Assembly: GCA_034090045.1 (NCBI GenBank)
Contig: JAXDTI010000003.1
Location: forward strand, 1-64,000
Reading direction: 5' to 3'
Origin: JAXDTI01 sp034090045
GTDB taxonomy: Bacteria; Actinomycetota; Actinomycetes; Actinomycetales; Actinomycetaceae
DNA: 64,000 nucleotides
Shown here: piece by piece, positions 1-7,541 of the stretch
Layout of the letters: each line of letters begins with the position of its first letter
Position numbering within the stretch: the stretch's first letter is position 1
Position numbers and translations under genes: made by a program
Notes under the pieces: model-generated
The model's database searches: none
What the model was told of the DNA's origin: nothing
What the model saw: the letters and a program-made list of their open reading frames with translations, nothing else

Positions 1-194
1 CACAATGGGTGATCTTCATGCTCTCCCCTGCCGCTAACTTCCTCTGTGGCTCGGTTATCTTCCTTGACGGCGGTACCGATGCGTGGTTCCGCGCCAACGA
101 CTACCCCGGGCCAATCCAGCCGGAGGATATCGGCAAATACCAGGAACGTCTAGCGGAATACCAGGCTTACCGCAAGGAGCGCGACGGCGAATAA
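1..194 (+). CDS. SDR-family oxidoreductase, C-terminal end (partial at window edge)
   Basis: Only the last roughly 63 codons lie in the window; the frame is open to base 3 with no stop. The visible part has the segment that closes the short-chain dehydrogenase/reductase fold: an 'LSPAANFLCGSVIFLDGGTDAWFR' -like stretch in which residues around SVIFLDGG form the last strand of the Rossmann fold. The tail after it (charged, about 30 residues) resembles SDRs of the coniferyl-alcohol/hydroxysteroid dehydrogenase type, but the substrate cannot be told from this end. GC content is like the core genome, unlike the AT-rich cluster that follows, so this gene probably marks the left chromosomal flank. 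It is followed at once by a strong terminator. Confidence 0.75.
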   Translation, partial: QWVIFMLSPAANFLCGSVIFLDGGTDAWFRANDYPGPIQPEDIGKYQERLAEYQAYRKERDGE

Positions 195-218
195 AGCGAA
201 ATTCTCTTACGATGTAGC

Positions 219-250
219 CCCAGGCTCAGCATATTGAGCCTGGGACTTTT
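219..250 (+). terminator. Rho-independent-type terminator of the SDR gene
   Basis: A perfect 10-bp inverted repeat, CCCAGGCTCA (219-228) and TGAGCCTGGG (235-244), encloses a 6-base loop and is followed by ACTTTTC. It starts 24 bases after the SDR stop codon. Confidence 0.85.
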
Positions 251-506
251 CAAAAGTTCCTGTTGAACTGGTACAACGACGTCATCTTTTCAACGACCGT
301 CATCCGTTGACTGGGGCGTGCCCATGAAGAAACGACAGATGCAGTGTACACACAACACCACCACCGATGCGATCCCGAAGCAAGCCAGTGGTTCTCAGTC
401 CCATAACAGCAATCACTAAACGTGAGACAAACTATTTGGCACTCCAGTGAGGTTACAAGAGACGCGAGTCTCACAAGACGAACAACTAAAAGCCTCCCAG
501 AAGACA
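251..506. other. Non-coding stretch between the SDR terminator and the peptide cluster
   Basis: No reading frame here looks coding: the open frames on both strands are rich in Cys, Trp and Arg and have no ribosome binding sites or family motifs. I see no terminal inverted repeats or transposase motif. It is the likely left junction of the AT-rich island, but no duplicated junction sequence was found. Confidence 0.4.
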
Positions 507-731
507 CTATAACTTGTGACGCTCGTTACGCACCCTGCCAAGCATCTCAAGTACCTGTCTGTCGATCTGCTCCGGCTCGTTGTCATTGCTGCTACATATT
601 AGTTCCATCGTATCCGGTGTCCAAATGTACCCATGTGCCTTGTTATAGAGGTATTGCTGAAACTCTTCGTATTCTTTTTCTTTCAGTTGCTTCAAAGAAT
701 TCTGACTTATTTCACCCGACCCTAACAGCAA
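507..731 (-). CDS. Small hypothetical protein downstream of YcaO
   Basis: A 74-codon frame begins at a TTG 37 bases after the YcaO stop, with no visible ribosome binding site and a stop codon seven codons upstream, so translation is doubtful. The predicted product is charged and helical (Lys/Glu-rich first half), with no Cys-rich or membrane segment and no family I recognise. Composition and amino-acid use resemble the cluster genes. It may be a real last gene of the cluster or a decayed fragment. Confidence 0.3.
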   Translation of the reverse strand: MLLGSGEISQNSLKQLKEKEYEEFQQYLYNKAHGYIWTPDTMELICSSNDNEPEQIDRQVLEMLGRVRNERHKL

Positions 732-768
732 CGTTATACATGACGGATTTTAACCGAAGCTTGAAGCT

Positions 769-2208
769 TTATGGAAATGGGAGAGCTTCGGTATTGAGTT
801 CTTCAAATGTGAAAATATGATCTGAATATCCGTTGATGTATGCAGTATCGTAGAATCTGTGATTTCCCAGGCACGGCGCATTTGGCAAGAATGCGAATGT
901 CAGCTCGGGGATGAAACTTTTCATCAGTCTGATGAAATGAAAATCATTGGGAGTTAAATCAAATATTACTGGGTTTATATCATACTTTTCCAGTATCTTG
1001 ATCATTCTCTGATAGTAGTCCTTCTCGTAGTCAAAATCTCTCTCGCGCTCATGGAAGTCTTCATTATTTTCTTGAAGGTACCAATCCAATAGATGACGGT
1101 TCTTCTTCAAGCCGTAGTAGGGGACGATCTCGTAAAAAAGTGTCATATTCTGGAGTTTGAAGTCTTCAAAGCCAAAAAGATCAAGCATTGCCTTAGAGGA
1201 ATACCATTTCGGACAGTAGAACAGATTTCTCAGGTTCAATTCACTCTGACCATACTCTCTAAAAGCGCTTTCTACGGCTTCTTCAACAGTGTCTCCTGAA
1301 CCTCCACCTGCACAGAAAGAGAACTTATCGAGTTCCTCGTCAAATGAAATTGATGTTACAACCGGAACTTCATGTATGTCCATATTATGGTAGTATGAGA
1401 CAACTTCTTTATTTATTTTCTTCTCATGTGCGATAATGCTCTTGCCATACTTGGAAAAATCATTAAGATCTTCATAGTTGATTTTTTCGGGTGAAATGTG
1501 ATTGTACCAACGCAGATTAATCTGGTCTCGCTCGATACACTCTGTTATTCCATGATATAATGCGAGCTTGCGGTTATCATGCAAAGATAGACCGCCACTA
1601 GTAGCATATCCTATCTTGCGTTCCCCGTGGACTTCAAGCGGATAATAGATGAATACCAACTGTGCCGGCACATATATTTTTTCATCTCCAAGTAGTTTTG
1701 TCCCCTCAACCCAGCGAATCTTCGTATCCTCGGTAAAGTCTCTGTAATGGAATTCCGGCGTGAACTGCTCTTTTGCGAAAATCTGTATCTCCTTTGGAGA
1801 CATAAGATTATGTTCGTCACTCAGTTCCTTGTAGCTTCCAAATAAGAATTTGTCTTTGAAAACAAAATAACTGAAGGCACCAATAATTCTCTCAAACATC
1901 TCTCCAAGGGTTGAAATATACAATTTCGAGTAGCTATACCCTTTGCCACCTCCAAATAAACTCTGTGAAAGGGCGGGGTCATTTCCCATATCCTGGTTCA
2001 TTTTCTGAATCATATAATCGATGTTGTTGTAGACTCCTTTGCCGATATAGCTGGGGAGTTCATAGCATGACCTATAAAATGTAGTGACCTTTTCAAACAT
2101 CTCATAGGGACCGTAATAACGTTCAAGTTCGGTATAAGCCTTGTAAGTTGAGTAATTACCATAGTACTGGTAGCGTACACTTAAATGATTAATCACATGT
2201 ACGATCAT
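769..2208 (-). CDS. YcaO-domain azoline-forming cyclodehydratase
   Basis: This 479-aa protein is a YcaO enzyme, the ATP-dependent catalyst that cyclises Cys (or Ser/Thr) side chains of a precursor peptide onto the backbone to give thiazolines or oxazolines. Visible motifs are a glycine-rich GGGKG at 86-90, the helix STLGEMFER at 99-107 (the S..GE..ER nucleotide/Mg site), TSGGLSLHDN at 203-212, and TECIERD at 222-228, the second E..ER site. The C-terminus ends LPFP, a shortened form of the proline-rich tail (PxPxP) typical of azoline-forming YcaO proteins. The start ATG has a GAGGAG Shine-Dalgarno and lies 20 bases inside the zinc-ribbon gene, so the two are coupled. Being a stand-alone YcaO, it needs a partner to deliver the leader; the protein at 6326-7225 is the likely partner. 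Confidence 0.93.
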   Translation of the reverse strand: MIVHVINHLSVRYQYYGNYSTYKAYTELERYYGPYEMFEKVTTFYRSCYELPSYIGKGVYNNIDYMIQKMNQDMGNDPALSQSLFGGGKGYSYSKLYISTLGEMFERIIGAFSYFVFKDKFLFGSYKELSDEHNLMSPKEIQIFAKEQFTPEFHYRDFTEDTKIRWVEGTKLLGDEKIYVPAQLVFIYYPLEVHGERKIGYATSGGLSLHDNRKLALYHGITECIERDQINLRWYNHISPEKINYEDLNDFSKYGKSIIAHEKKINKEVVSYYHNMDIHEVPVVTSISFDEELDKFSFCAGGGSGDTVEEAVESAFREYGQSELNLRNLFYCPKWYSSKAMLDLFGFEDFKLQNMTLFYEIVPYYGLKKNRHLLDWYLQENNEDFHERERDFDYEKDYYQRMIKILEKYDINPVIFDLTPNDFHFIRLMKSFIPELTFAFLPNAPCLGNHRFYDTAYINGYSDHIFTFEELNTEALPFP

Positions 2209-2443
2209 TTTGCCATCTCCTCAAATTAGGTATCGTCAGTACAATACGATTCTTTACAAATTGTGGAATCTTCTTTGTCTGCAATGACTCGTTGACGAGA
2301 TCCTGCATCTCACTGCATGTCAAATCCCTTATAAAATGCCCATTCTCATAACACACGGTGCAGTATTCAGACAGAGAACCGTCCTCTTCCAGAGCAGTAT
2401 TTTCCTCTTTAAGAATCTTGCAGCAGCTTTGACAGTATTTCAT
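2189..2443 (-). CDS. Zinc-ribbon protein (PF12674-like)
   Basis: An 84-aa protein whose N-terminal half follows the 'putative zinc ribbon' pattern: CQSCCK at 4-9, then EDGSLSEYC..CYENGHF, giving two Cys pairs (CxxC and CxxC) about 20 residues apart with the usual DGS and YCxxCYxxGxF spacing. The family's role is unknown; such domains are often fused or adjacent to regulators. I start at the ATG at 2443 because the family begins close to the first CxxC and an AGAGG lies just upstream; an ATG at 2479, overlapping the 2TM gene by 8 bases, is the alternative. The 3' end overlaps the YcaO start. It may be an accessory regulatory or immunity protein (inference). Confidence 0.7.
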   Translation of the reverse strand: MKYCQSCCKILKEENTALEEDGSLSEYCTVCYENGHFIRDLTCSEMQDLVNESLQTKKIPQFVKNRIVLTIPNLRRWQNDRTCD

Positions 2444-2471
2444 ATTGCCTCTATGATTTTCTCTTACCAAA

Positions 2472-2717
2472 TCACGCATGTTTGTAATGCGTCAGCTGTA
2501 TGAATTTCGCTAGAGTAGGAATCCCCCAGCCAAGAATCGACCAGATCGCGAAGAAATTCTTGGGAAAGGAGTATCCATCCACCAAGTAAATAACTACGAT
2601 ATTAAAAATCGCGAATAGAACATTAAAAATAATAAAATATTTCAAATTCTTTATCGCACTTTTCTTCTTCTTTTGATAAACTTCATCTTGTTGCATATTG
2701 TCTATCTCCTGTTGCAT
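2472..2717 (-). CDS. Small two-TM-helix membrane protein (2TM-domain-like)
   Basis: An 81-aa protein with a charged, Gln/Lys-rich N-terminus (residues 1-24), two hydrophobic helices at about 26-46 and 53-73, and a loop with the WGIP element near the second helix. This layout and the '..FNVLFAIFN...GWGI' spacing resemble the 2TM domain (PF13239). A good ribbon-binding AAGGAAAG precedes the ATG. Function is not known; in a peptide cluster a small membrane protein next to an exporter is a candidate immunity factor, which is inference only. Confidence 0.65.
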   Translation of the reverse strand: MQQEIDNMQQDEVYQKKKKSAIKNLKYFIIFNVLFAIFNIVVIYLVDGYSFPKNFFAIWSILGWGIPTLAKFIQLTHYKHA

Positions 2718-2743
2718 TTGCTTCTTTCCTTCAATGGCAAATG

Positions 2744-3061
2744 TTATAAACGAAAAGCGTTATTTAAGTCGGAATCGCTCCCGATGGTTGAAAGCGCAAT
2801 CATTATGAATGCATGAATTTCAACTATTCTGTGTCCTGGATAGTTCCAAAGCGCGCTTATGACAGCAAGCACAACTGAGACAAGCGGTCCGCTCAGAAAG
2901 ATAAGTTTTTTTGCTATGTTTCCAAGTCCATCTGGGTTGAAAAATACACCGCCTCCTACAGGAATCGGGCATATGGAAAAGACCCCGAGTTTAAGCGCCG
3001 GCCCGCTTCCTATCTTAATTCTGTTAATTTTCGTGGATGTCATTTTGCATGCAGCCGACAT
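2744..3061 (-). pseudogene. M50 (site-2-type) protease, 5'-truncated
   Basis: The 105-residue frame matches the middle and end of an M50 membrane metalloprotease: KINRIKIGSGPALKLG, then ICPIPVGGGVFFNPD (the 'ipiGG' segment after the first catalytic helix), FLSGPLVSVVLA (the GP.. transmembrane segment) and a late DSDLNNAF element near the place of the second metal ligand. The HExxH zinc motif that should stand about 20-25 residues before IGSGP is missing: upstream in frame there are TAG and TAA stops. Many TOMM clusters carry a membrane protease for leader removal, so this may be the remnant of the leader peptidase. A functional small protein without the zinc site is unlikely but possible. Confidence 0.6.
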
Positions 3062-3094
3062 ACACCACAACTATTAACATTGGATTCTTCTCAG

Positions 3095-3841
3095 TTATTT
3101 CCGGTAACTTCTGATGGCTGCCGCGAGGCCGTAACAGACCGCGGTCAAAAGGATCATGTAACCGCTGGCTTGGAGGTATTCTTGGGGTTCAATCGTGTTA
3201 TTCCAGACGCTTTCGAGGACTTTGTACAGCACATACATGGGAGACCAATCCACCCAGAGCTGCAGAATTGCCGGCATGGAATCTTTCTGGATGACGATTC
3301 CGGAGCTGAAAAGCATCACGAAGAAAATCGTGGATCCGATGAGTTGCAAGGCCCGCGCGGTCAGGTGAAATGAGGTGATGAGTTTTGTGAGGTTCACGAA
3401 GAAGAAATAGCCAATCACCATGAACAGCCCGAAAAGCAGGGCACTGCCGCGGAAATGCACGTCATCAAAGCGCGAGAAAACGTAAACGCAGAGAATCACG
3501 AGCGAGGTGAACAGGAGCATCAGGTACGCGATAGACTGGACGACCGTCCGGAAAAACGCGGACATCGGGAGGAGTTCCATACTCGCTTCGATGCCATTTT
3601 CCTTCTGATTCGCGAGGTCGTTCCCGACTCCCATCAGCGTGAAATTCGCGACCAGGAAGGCGAGGTCAATCGCGACCAAGGAATTGTTGTAACTGAAGCC
3701 TTCCGGGGAAACCTCCGAGCCGAAACTGTCGCCGAAAATAAAAATTAGTATGACTGGGAAGATCAGCGTAAAGAACAGCGTTACCGGTTCGCGCAGAAAG
3801 CGAAAAGTCTCAATCTTGAGCCAGATAGAAAAAGTCTTCAT
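3095..3841 (-). CDS. ABC-2 type transporter permease
   Basis: A 248-aa membrane protein with about six hydrophobic segments (near 18-36, 56-75, 102-123, 133-152, 165-187, 225-243) and the layout of an ABC-2 family permease: an amphipathic N-terminus ending FLREPVTLFFTLIFPV, and the characteristic LFSSGIVIQ..MP..LQLW..WSPMYVLYKVLE stretch at about 179-214. It overlaps the ATPase gene by four bases (ATGA), so both are translated together. With the ATPase it should export the modified peptide or give self-protection. The two ABC genes are GC-richer than the rest of the cluster. Confidence 0.9.
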   Translation of the reverse strand: MKTFSIWLKIETFRFLREPVTLFFTLIFPVILIFIFGDSFGSEVSPEGFSYNNSLVAIDLAFLVANFTLMGVGNDLANQKENGIEASMELLPMSAFFRTVVQSIAYLMLLFTSLVILCVYVFSRFDDVHFRGSALLFGLFMVIGYFFFVNLTKLITSFHLTARALQLIGSTIFFVMLFSSGIVIQKDSMPAILQLWVDWSPMYVLYKVLESVWNNTIEPQEYLQASGYMILLTAVCYGLAAAIRSYRK

Positions 3842-4770
3842 CGATTTTCCTTCCCGCTGGGGGTGGGGTTTGTTTTACCGCTAAGTAGCGCGATTTGGTA
3901 GAGATCCTTGGCTGTGGTTTTCTCGACTTCCTCCAGCGGGAAATACTTCGCGAGGGTTTCCTTATCGCGGCCATAAAGATAGCGGTTTTCGAAGAGCCTG
4001 CCGACGAGAATGTTGTCGTCCGCGATCTCTTTATCGGCACAAATCCGATAACCGTAGCCGTATTTCTCCTCGAAAACGGCCTTCGAACCGTCGTAAACAA
4101 TCCCGCAGTCGAGCATCAAAATATTGTCGGCAATCGAGTAAAACTCCTCGAGATCATGGGAGGACACCAGGAGGTTAATCCCGCAGTCGCGCAGGTACTT
4201 GATGACGTAGACGATTTTGTCCTTGACCTGCACGTCTATCCCGGCGGTCGGCTCGTCGAGGATAATCAATTTCCGGTTTCCGAGAATCGAAAGATAGAGC
4301 GAAATCTTCTTTTTCTCCCCGCCCGAAAGGGTGTAAGCGTACCGGTTGAGCAGGCTGTCGAGCTCGAGGATTTCGCGGACCTTCGCAGCGTCGACTTTGT
4401 TGGTAACATCTGCGGTTTTCCCGGTTTCCTTGCCGCTTTTGGCGGTTTCGCTCGTATAAAGAGCCTCGTAAAGTTTTATATATTCGCGTACTTTCACATT
4501 GCGCAGAAACGAGTCGTTCTGCATCTGGAGTCCGAGCTTTTTCTTCGTATTTTTGTCAAGCTTTTGGGGATTTTTCCCGAAAAGTTCCACGGTTCCGGAG
4601 TCGACGGATTCGAGTCCCACCGCAAGGCTGATGAACGTCGTTTTTCCGGCGCCGTTTTTCCCGACCATGAACGTCAGACCGTTTTTGAGTTCGAAATTCG
4701 CGTCCGAAAGAATCTCTTTGTCGCGGAATCGCTTCGTCACATCGTGAAAAAAAATTTCACTCACGCTCAT
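3838..4770 (-). CDS. ABC transporter ATP-binding protein
   Basis: A 310-aa ABC ATPase. Walker A is GKNGAGKTT at 37-45, the signature LSGGE at 148-152, Walker B LIILDEP at 168-174 and the switch SSHD at 203-206. An extra charged insert (about 105-130, Lys/Thr-rich) precedes the signature helix. I place the start at the ATG at 4770, which overlaps the dehydrogenase stop (ATGA) and has an AGGGGGAG ribosome site; a longer in-frame start upstream would read back through that gene. The C-terminal extension after about residue 225 is typical of exporters paired with an ABC-2 permease. Partner: the permease at 3095-3841. Confidence 0.92.
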   Translation of the reverse strand: MSVSEIFFHDVTKRFRDKEILSDANFELKNGLTFMVGKNGAGKTTFISLAVGLESVDSGTVELFGKNPQKLDKNTKKKLGLQMQNDSFLRNVKVREYIKLYEALYTSETAKSGKETGKTADVTNKVDAAKVREILELDSLLNRYAYTLSGGEKKKISLYLSILGNRKLIILDEPTAGIDVQVKDKIVYVIKYLRDCGINLLVSSHDLEEFYSIADNILMLDCGIVYDGSKAVFEEKYGYGYRICADKEIADDNILVGRLFENRYLYGRDKETLAKYFPLEEVEKTTAKDLYQIALLSGKTNPTPSGKENR

Positions 4771-5513
4771 AGTTCTCCCCCTAGTGACAGACAAAGCAGC
4801 GGAAGTTCCTCCGAATCCAGTCGAAGGACTTTTCCTACAGCCGTATTGTCGAAAGCTGCGATCATGCAACTTCCTATTCTCTGTTCCTCCGCTAAAAGGC
4901 ACATGTTCTCTGCCATTATTCCGCAATCAACATTCAGAAGTCGGTACCCTCTGTTATCGTACTTCCAGTAAAAACGACGTACATCACCTGTCATGATAAT
5001 GTTCACCGGAGCGAATTGCGGGAATCCTGAGACGTAGATTTTGGACAACTCCAATTCAGGTCGTCCCTTGAAAAGTTGTACAAGTGCTTCTCTGGACGGA
5101 GAATAATAGTAAAATCCAGAATCTACATCCTCCATCTCAGAAATAGCAACGTATATGTTTATGGGCATGAGCCCTCCCGCAGAAGGAGAAAATAATACAG
5201 GATATTTATCCTTGTTATAAGCATTTGAACGATGACTCTTTATGCCATCAGAATAGTAGAGGATATTCCCGAACTCGTTCACTGTGATTTTCCGACCACT
5301 GTATGTCCGAGTCGAGTGGCGTAGTTCAAGAACCTCCTTAAGAACTCGTCCACCCATATCGGCATGGTCATGATGTAGTGGAATTTCAGGATGTTTACCC
5401 TTAAAGTCCCGTTCTGTTTCAGGAGCAATAAGCTGCTTAGCATTCTTGATCTTCTCGTAATCTACTTTTTCAAGTTCAGTGTGAAGATCAATAATTTTCT
5501 GATATGTTTCCAT
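4767..5513 (-). CDS. SagB-type FMN-dependent azoline dehydrogenase
   Basis: A 248-aa nitroreductase-fold protein of the SagB type, which oxidises azolines to aromatic azoles using FMN. Seen in order: RHSTRTYSG at 65-73 (FMN phosphate-binding RxSxR), PSAGG at 110-114, the GFYYYSPSREALV stretch at 133-145, KYDNRGYRLLNVDCG at 184-198 (the kY.nRgYR..lD.G block characteristic of SagB) and a C-terminal flavin-contact part 211-248. All expected blocks are present. A GGAGGGGTGA ribosome site lies in the end of the upstream gene, two bases away, and the stop overlaps the ABC ATPase start. Confidence 0.9.
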   Translation of the reverse strand: METYQKIIDLHTELEKVDYEKIKNAKQLIAPETERDFKGKHPEIPLHHDHADMGGRVLKEVLELRHSTRTYSGRKITVNEFGNILYYSDGIKSHRSNAYNKDKYPVLFSPSAGGLMPINIYVAISEMEDVDSGFYYYSPSREALVQLFKGRPELELSKIYVSGFPQFAPVNIIMTGDVRRFYWKYDNRGYRLLNVDCGIMAENMCLLAEEQRIGSCMIAAFDNTAVGKVLRLDSEELPLLCLSLGGEL

Positions 5514-5515
5514 GT

Positions 5516-6304
5516 TTATGCTGTTTCACCCCTCCGGTGATATTCAAAAAGCGCAATTGGGATCGATCCATCGTCCTCCAGTCCGAACTGTCCGATCAAC
5601 TTATAGTCATAAAAGCACTTATGCATCCTTAGGCCGGCGTCCTTCTCATGTGAAAACAGCAACTGGATTAGATGGACAAGTTCTCCGGCACTAACCAACG
5701 CTTTCTGATACGACTGTTCACCCCAGACATTCGCTCCTCTTTTCGGGTGCGTCAGAATAATGATCATTTCATCTGCTGCTCCAGATAATTCATCATGATC
5801 TATGACCGTATCGATAAGTTTATCTTTGTCCAATGTTCCTCTGAACAAAAGCTGATTCCGGCTGAGTATGTATCTGTAATATTTCTGTCCCGAAACAAGC
5901 ATTATATCGTTGTAAAAGAGGATTTCTTCAACCGCCTTAATGTTTGATGACATTTGGCTGAAGATCTTTCCGAAGCAGAAAGTTTCCACCGAACAAATCA
6001 AATTTCCATTTTCGTTTAAAACAGAGTTCTCATAATTGTAAACGGTGGCATGATACCAGTCCACTACATCCTTGAACCTGGAAAGAATCGAAGTGTAATC
6101 TTCATTATCATAAGGAGTCAGACGACTCATAAGAATCTGTTTTTCAAACTGAAAAGGTCTCTCCAGTCTTAACAAATACTGTGTCTCATTATTACAAACA
6201 ATGTCTATTGAATCCGGATAAGGAATCAGTGTTTCTTCAAGTTCGAGGAAACTTTCCTCTTCTCTCCTGTTCGCACATGTTCTTTCTCCTGATAAGGAAT
6301 CCAT
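5516..6304 (-). CDS. Divergent SagB/nitroreductase-like protein
   Basis: A 262-aa protein. The C-terminal part (about 180-258) follows the end of a SagB/nitroreductase domain: SYQKALVSAGELVHLIQLLFSHEKDAGLRMHKCFYD..LIGQFGLED, equivalent to the '..aGh..Qnl.L.A...gl....f.d..l...LgL' block. The N-terminal half lacks the RxSxR flavin-phosphate motif and the PSAGG motif, so it probably does not bind FMN in the standard way. It sits directly before the canonical SagB gene. A non-catalytic partner forming a heterodimer with that SagB is the simplest reading (inference). A GGAG ribosome site stands nine bases before the ATG. Confidence 0.7.
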   Translation of the reverse strand: MDSLSGERTCANRREEESFLELEETLIPYPDSIDIVCNNETQYLLRLERPFQFEKQILMSRLTPYDNEDYTSILSRFKDVVDWYHATVYNYENSVLNENGNLICSVETFCFGKIFSQMSSNIKAVEEILFYNDIMLVSGQKYYRYILSRNQLLFRGTLDKDKLIDTVIDHDELSGAADEMIIILTHPKRGANVWGEQSYQKALVSAGELVHLIQLLFSHEKDAGLRMHKCFYDYKLIGQFGLEDDGSIPIALFEYHRRGETA

Positions 6305-6325
6305 ATATGTTTTCTCCAGGTCTTA

Positions 6326-7225
6326 TTATAAATAGTCGTGTACCATCTTGTTCTCAGATTTGCATGCTGGGCAATTAGGCATCGGGAAAAGATCCGCCAA
6401 ATCATATCTCATGCTCTCCATATCAAAAATCAGCACTCTGTTTTTCGTCTTAAGTTTTCTGGAAATCTTGAAGTCAAAATACAGATGAAGCGAATTGAAG
6501 CTCAGCATCGAAACGATAAAATTGGGATAAGGCATTATTTCCCGATCTTTTTCTCTTAAATAATTTTTGTATGCCCTGTACTCGGAATCATGAGTAATCG
6601 CTGCCTCAAGCTGTATCTCCATCTCGTTGTAACAAACAGTAACATTGCGAATAAAGATAGGCGAAATATATGCTGCACTGCCGTCCAAATAGGAAATTTG
6701 TAATGGACAATCCGCCTTGAGCGTAAGATAGTTAAGTTTATGGAAGATGTCAGGGGCGTAATATTCATAAATCGCGCATACATACGAAAAGGAATCAAGC
6801 TCAATATCTTCACCATGGTAGATCTTAACTTCTGAAACGCAGTCCATTCCGTCCATGCTGTAAAGAATATTGTCCTTCATCTTTTCAGAGGAAGTCAGAA
6901 TCAATATTTTATCCTCATTATTGTTTCTCTCATCCGAATTGCCCGCATTTCCTATTCCATCCAGCAAACCATAGTACATCTCGGGAATTTCTTCATTTTC
7001 AGGCGTTAGGATGTGCTCATTCAAGAGAAACTCAACGAACTCGTTGAGATCATCGTCAGCCTCATCCATCAATCTATCTATTCCCACAGAGCCATTCACA
7101 GCCAGATAGTCCAGAAGTTCCATCCGTTTCTTGTTGCTCTCGTCAAATTCGAGGATGAAAGAGATATTGCTCAAAATACCATGCTTTATATAGTACTTGT
7201 TGCTGCCTACACAAATCAGCCTCAC
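6326..7225 (-). CDS. TOMM leader-peptide-binding / cyclodehydratase partner protein
   Basis: A 299-aa protein. Residues 1-75 have the pattern of a small winged-helix RiPP recognition element (strand, strand, then helices with LLDYLAVNGSVGIDRLMDEA..LNEFVEFLLNEHIL). The C-terminus ends LADLFPMPNCPACKSE, a CxxC pair at 285/288 matching the 'hP.CP.C' tail of TOMM leader-binding proteins (TIGR03882 type). The middle has no clear ATP site, as expected for the inactive ThiF-like partner. It should bind the precursor leader and present the core to YcaO. The start is a GTG at 7225 with an in-frame stop two codons before it and no clear ribosome site, which may keep expression low relative to the precursor. 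It lies 314 bases downstream of the precursor gene. Confidence 0.8.
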   Translation of the reverse strand: MRLICVGSNKYYIKHGILSNISFILEFDESNKKRMELLDYLAVNGSVGIDRLMDEADDDLNEFVEFLLNEHILTPENEEIPEMYYGLLDGIGNAGNSDERNNNEDKILILTSSEKMKDNILYSMDGMDCVSEVKIYHGEDIELDSFSYVCAIYEYYAPDIFHKLNYLTLKADCPLQISYLDGSAAYISPIFIRNVTVCYNEMEIQLEAAITHDSEYRAYKNYLREKDREIMPYPNFIVSMLSFNSLHLYFDFKISRKLKTKNRVLIFDMESMRYDLADLFPMPNCPACKSENKMVHDYL

Positions 7226-7539
7226 AAATTAACTTAACAAGTATCTTTCCAATTTATTTTCTCCCTTTGCCCCTAATCCTCATTACGACCCTAGAGTTAA
7301 CTCGATTCCAACATTTTTAATACGACTTACTTACTCTGGCAAGGACCTTATTTTCACTAAAATACCCCCTCACTATAGACATAATGGTTTCGCGTCTATA
7401 TGAAGAGCCATTTTATGTATGCATAAGATCTACACAGTTAGATGCCGGCGCAAGCAAAATATAAATTATCGAATAATTTTAAAGTCCACCTGCGCCGGCT
7501 ATTAACTTATTTCATGATTAATGCATAACAAACTTTATG
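7226..7539 (-). other. Leader region between precursor and maturation genes
   Basis: No gene of useful length lies here; a few frames of 8-12 codons are the longest with starts on the minus strand. It is strongly AT-rich and holds two inverted repeats on the precursor side (listed separately). The rest, 7226-7440, shows nothing I recognise. Confidence 0.6.
7444..7499 (-). promoter_or_regulatory. Nested stem-loop downstream of the precursor gene
   Basis: Outer arms GCCGGCGCA (7444-7452) and TGCGCCGGC (7491-7499) are perfect complements; inside the loop AAATTAT (7463-7469) and ATAATTT (7473-7479) form a second hairpin with a three-base loop. The GC-rich stem in AT-rich surroundings lies 41 bases after the precursor stop. 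It lacks a T run on the minus strand, so it is more likely an RNA-stabilising or partial-termination element than a full terminator. Such elements let a short precursor be made in excess over its enzymes (inference). Confidence 0.55.
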
Positions 7540-7541
7540 CT
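7522..7541 (-). other. Small hairpin at the precursor stop codon
   Basis: GCATAA (7523-7528) and TTATGC (7535-7540) pair around a six-base loop, directly at the 3' end of the precursor coding sequence. It could protect the short mRNA end. It is AT-rich and weak. Confidence 0.35.

Noticed and set aside
251..506. Insertion-sequence remnant at the left end of the cluster
   Set aside because: No terminal repeats, and the open frames match no transposase motif I know.
754..791. Terminator hairpin at the YcaO 3' end (CCGAAGCT/AGCTTCGG)
   Set aside because: One arm is inside the coding sequence, the loop is 22 bases and no T run follows on the minus strand.
422..820. Plus-strand open frame of 132 codons
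   Set aside because: It runs across the YcaO 3' end and the small downstream frame, is Cys/Arg-rich and has no ribosome site; it is a shadow.
3895..4971. Long plus-strand open frame opposite the ABC ATPase
   Set aside because: It is antisense to a gene with all ABC motifs; its product has no family features and the frame crosses into the SagB gene.
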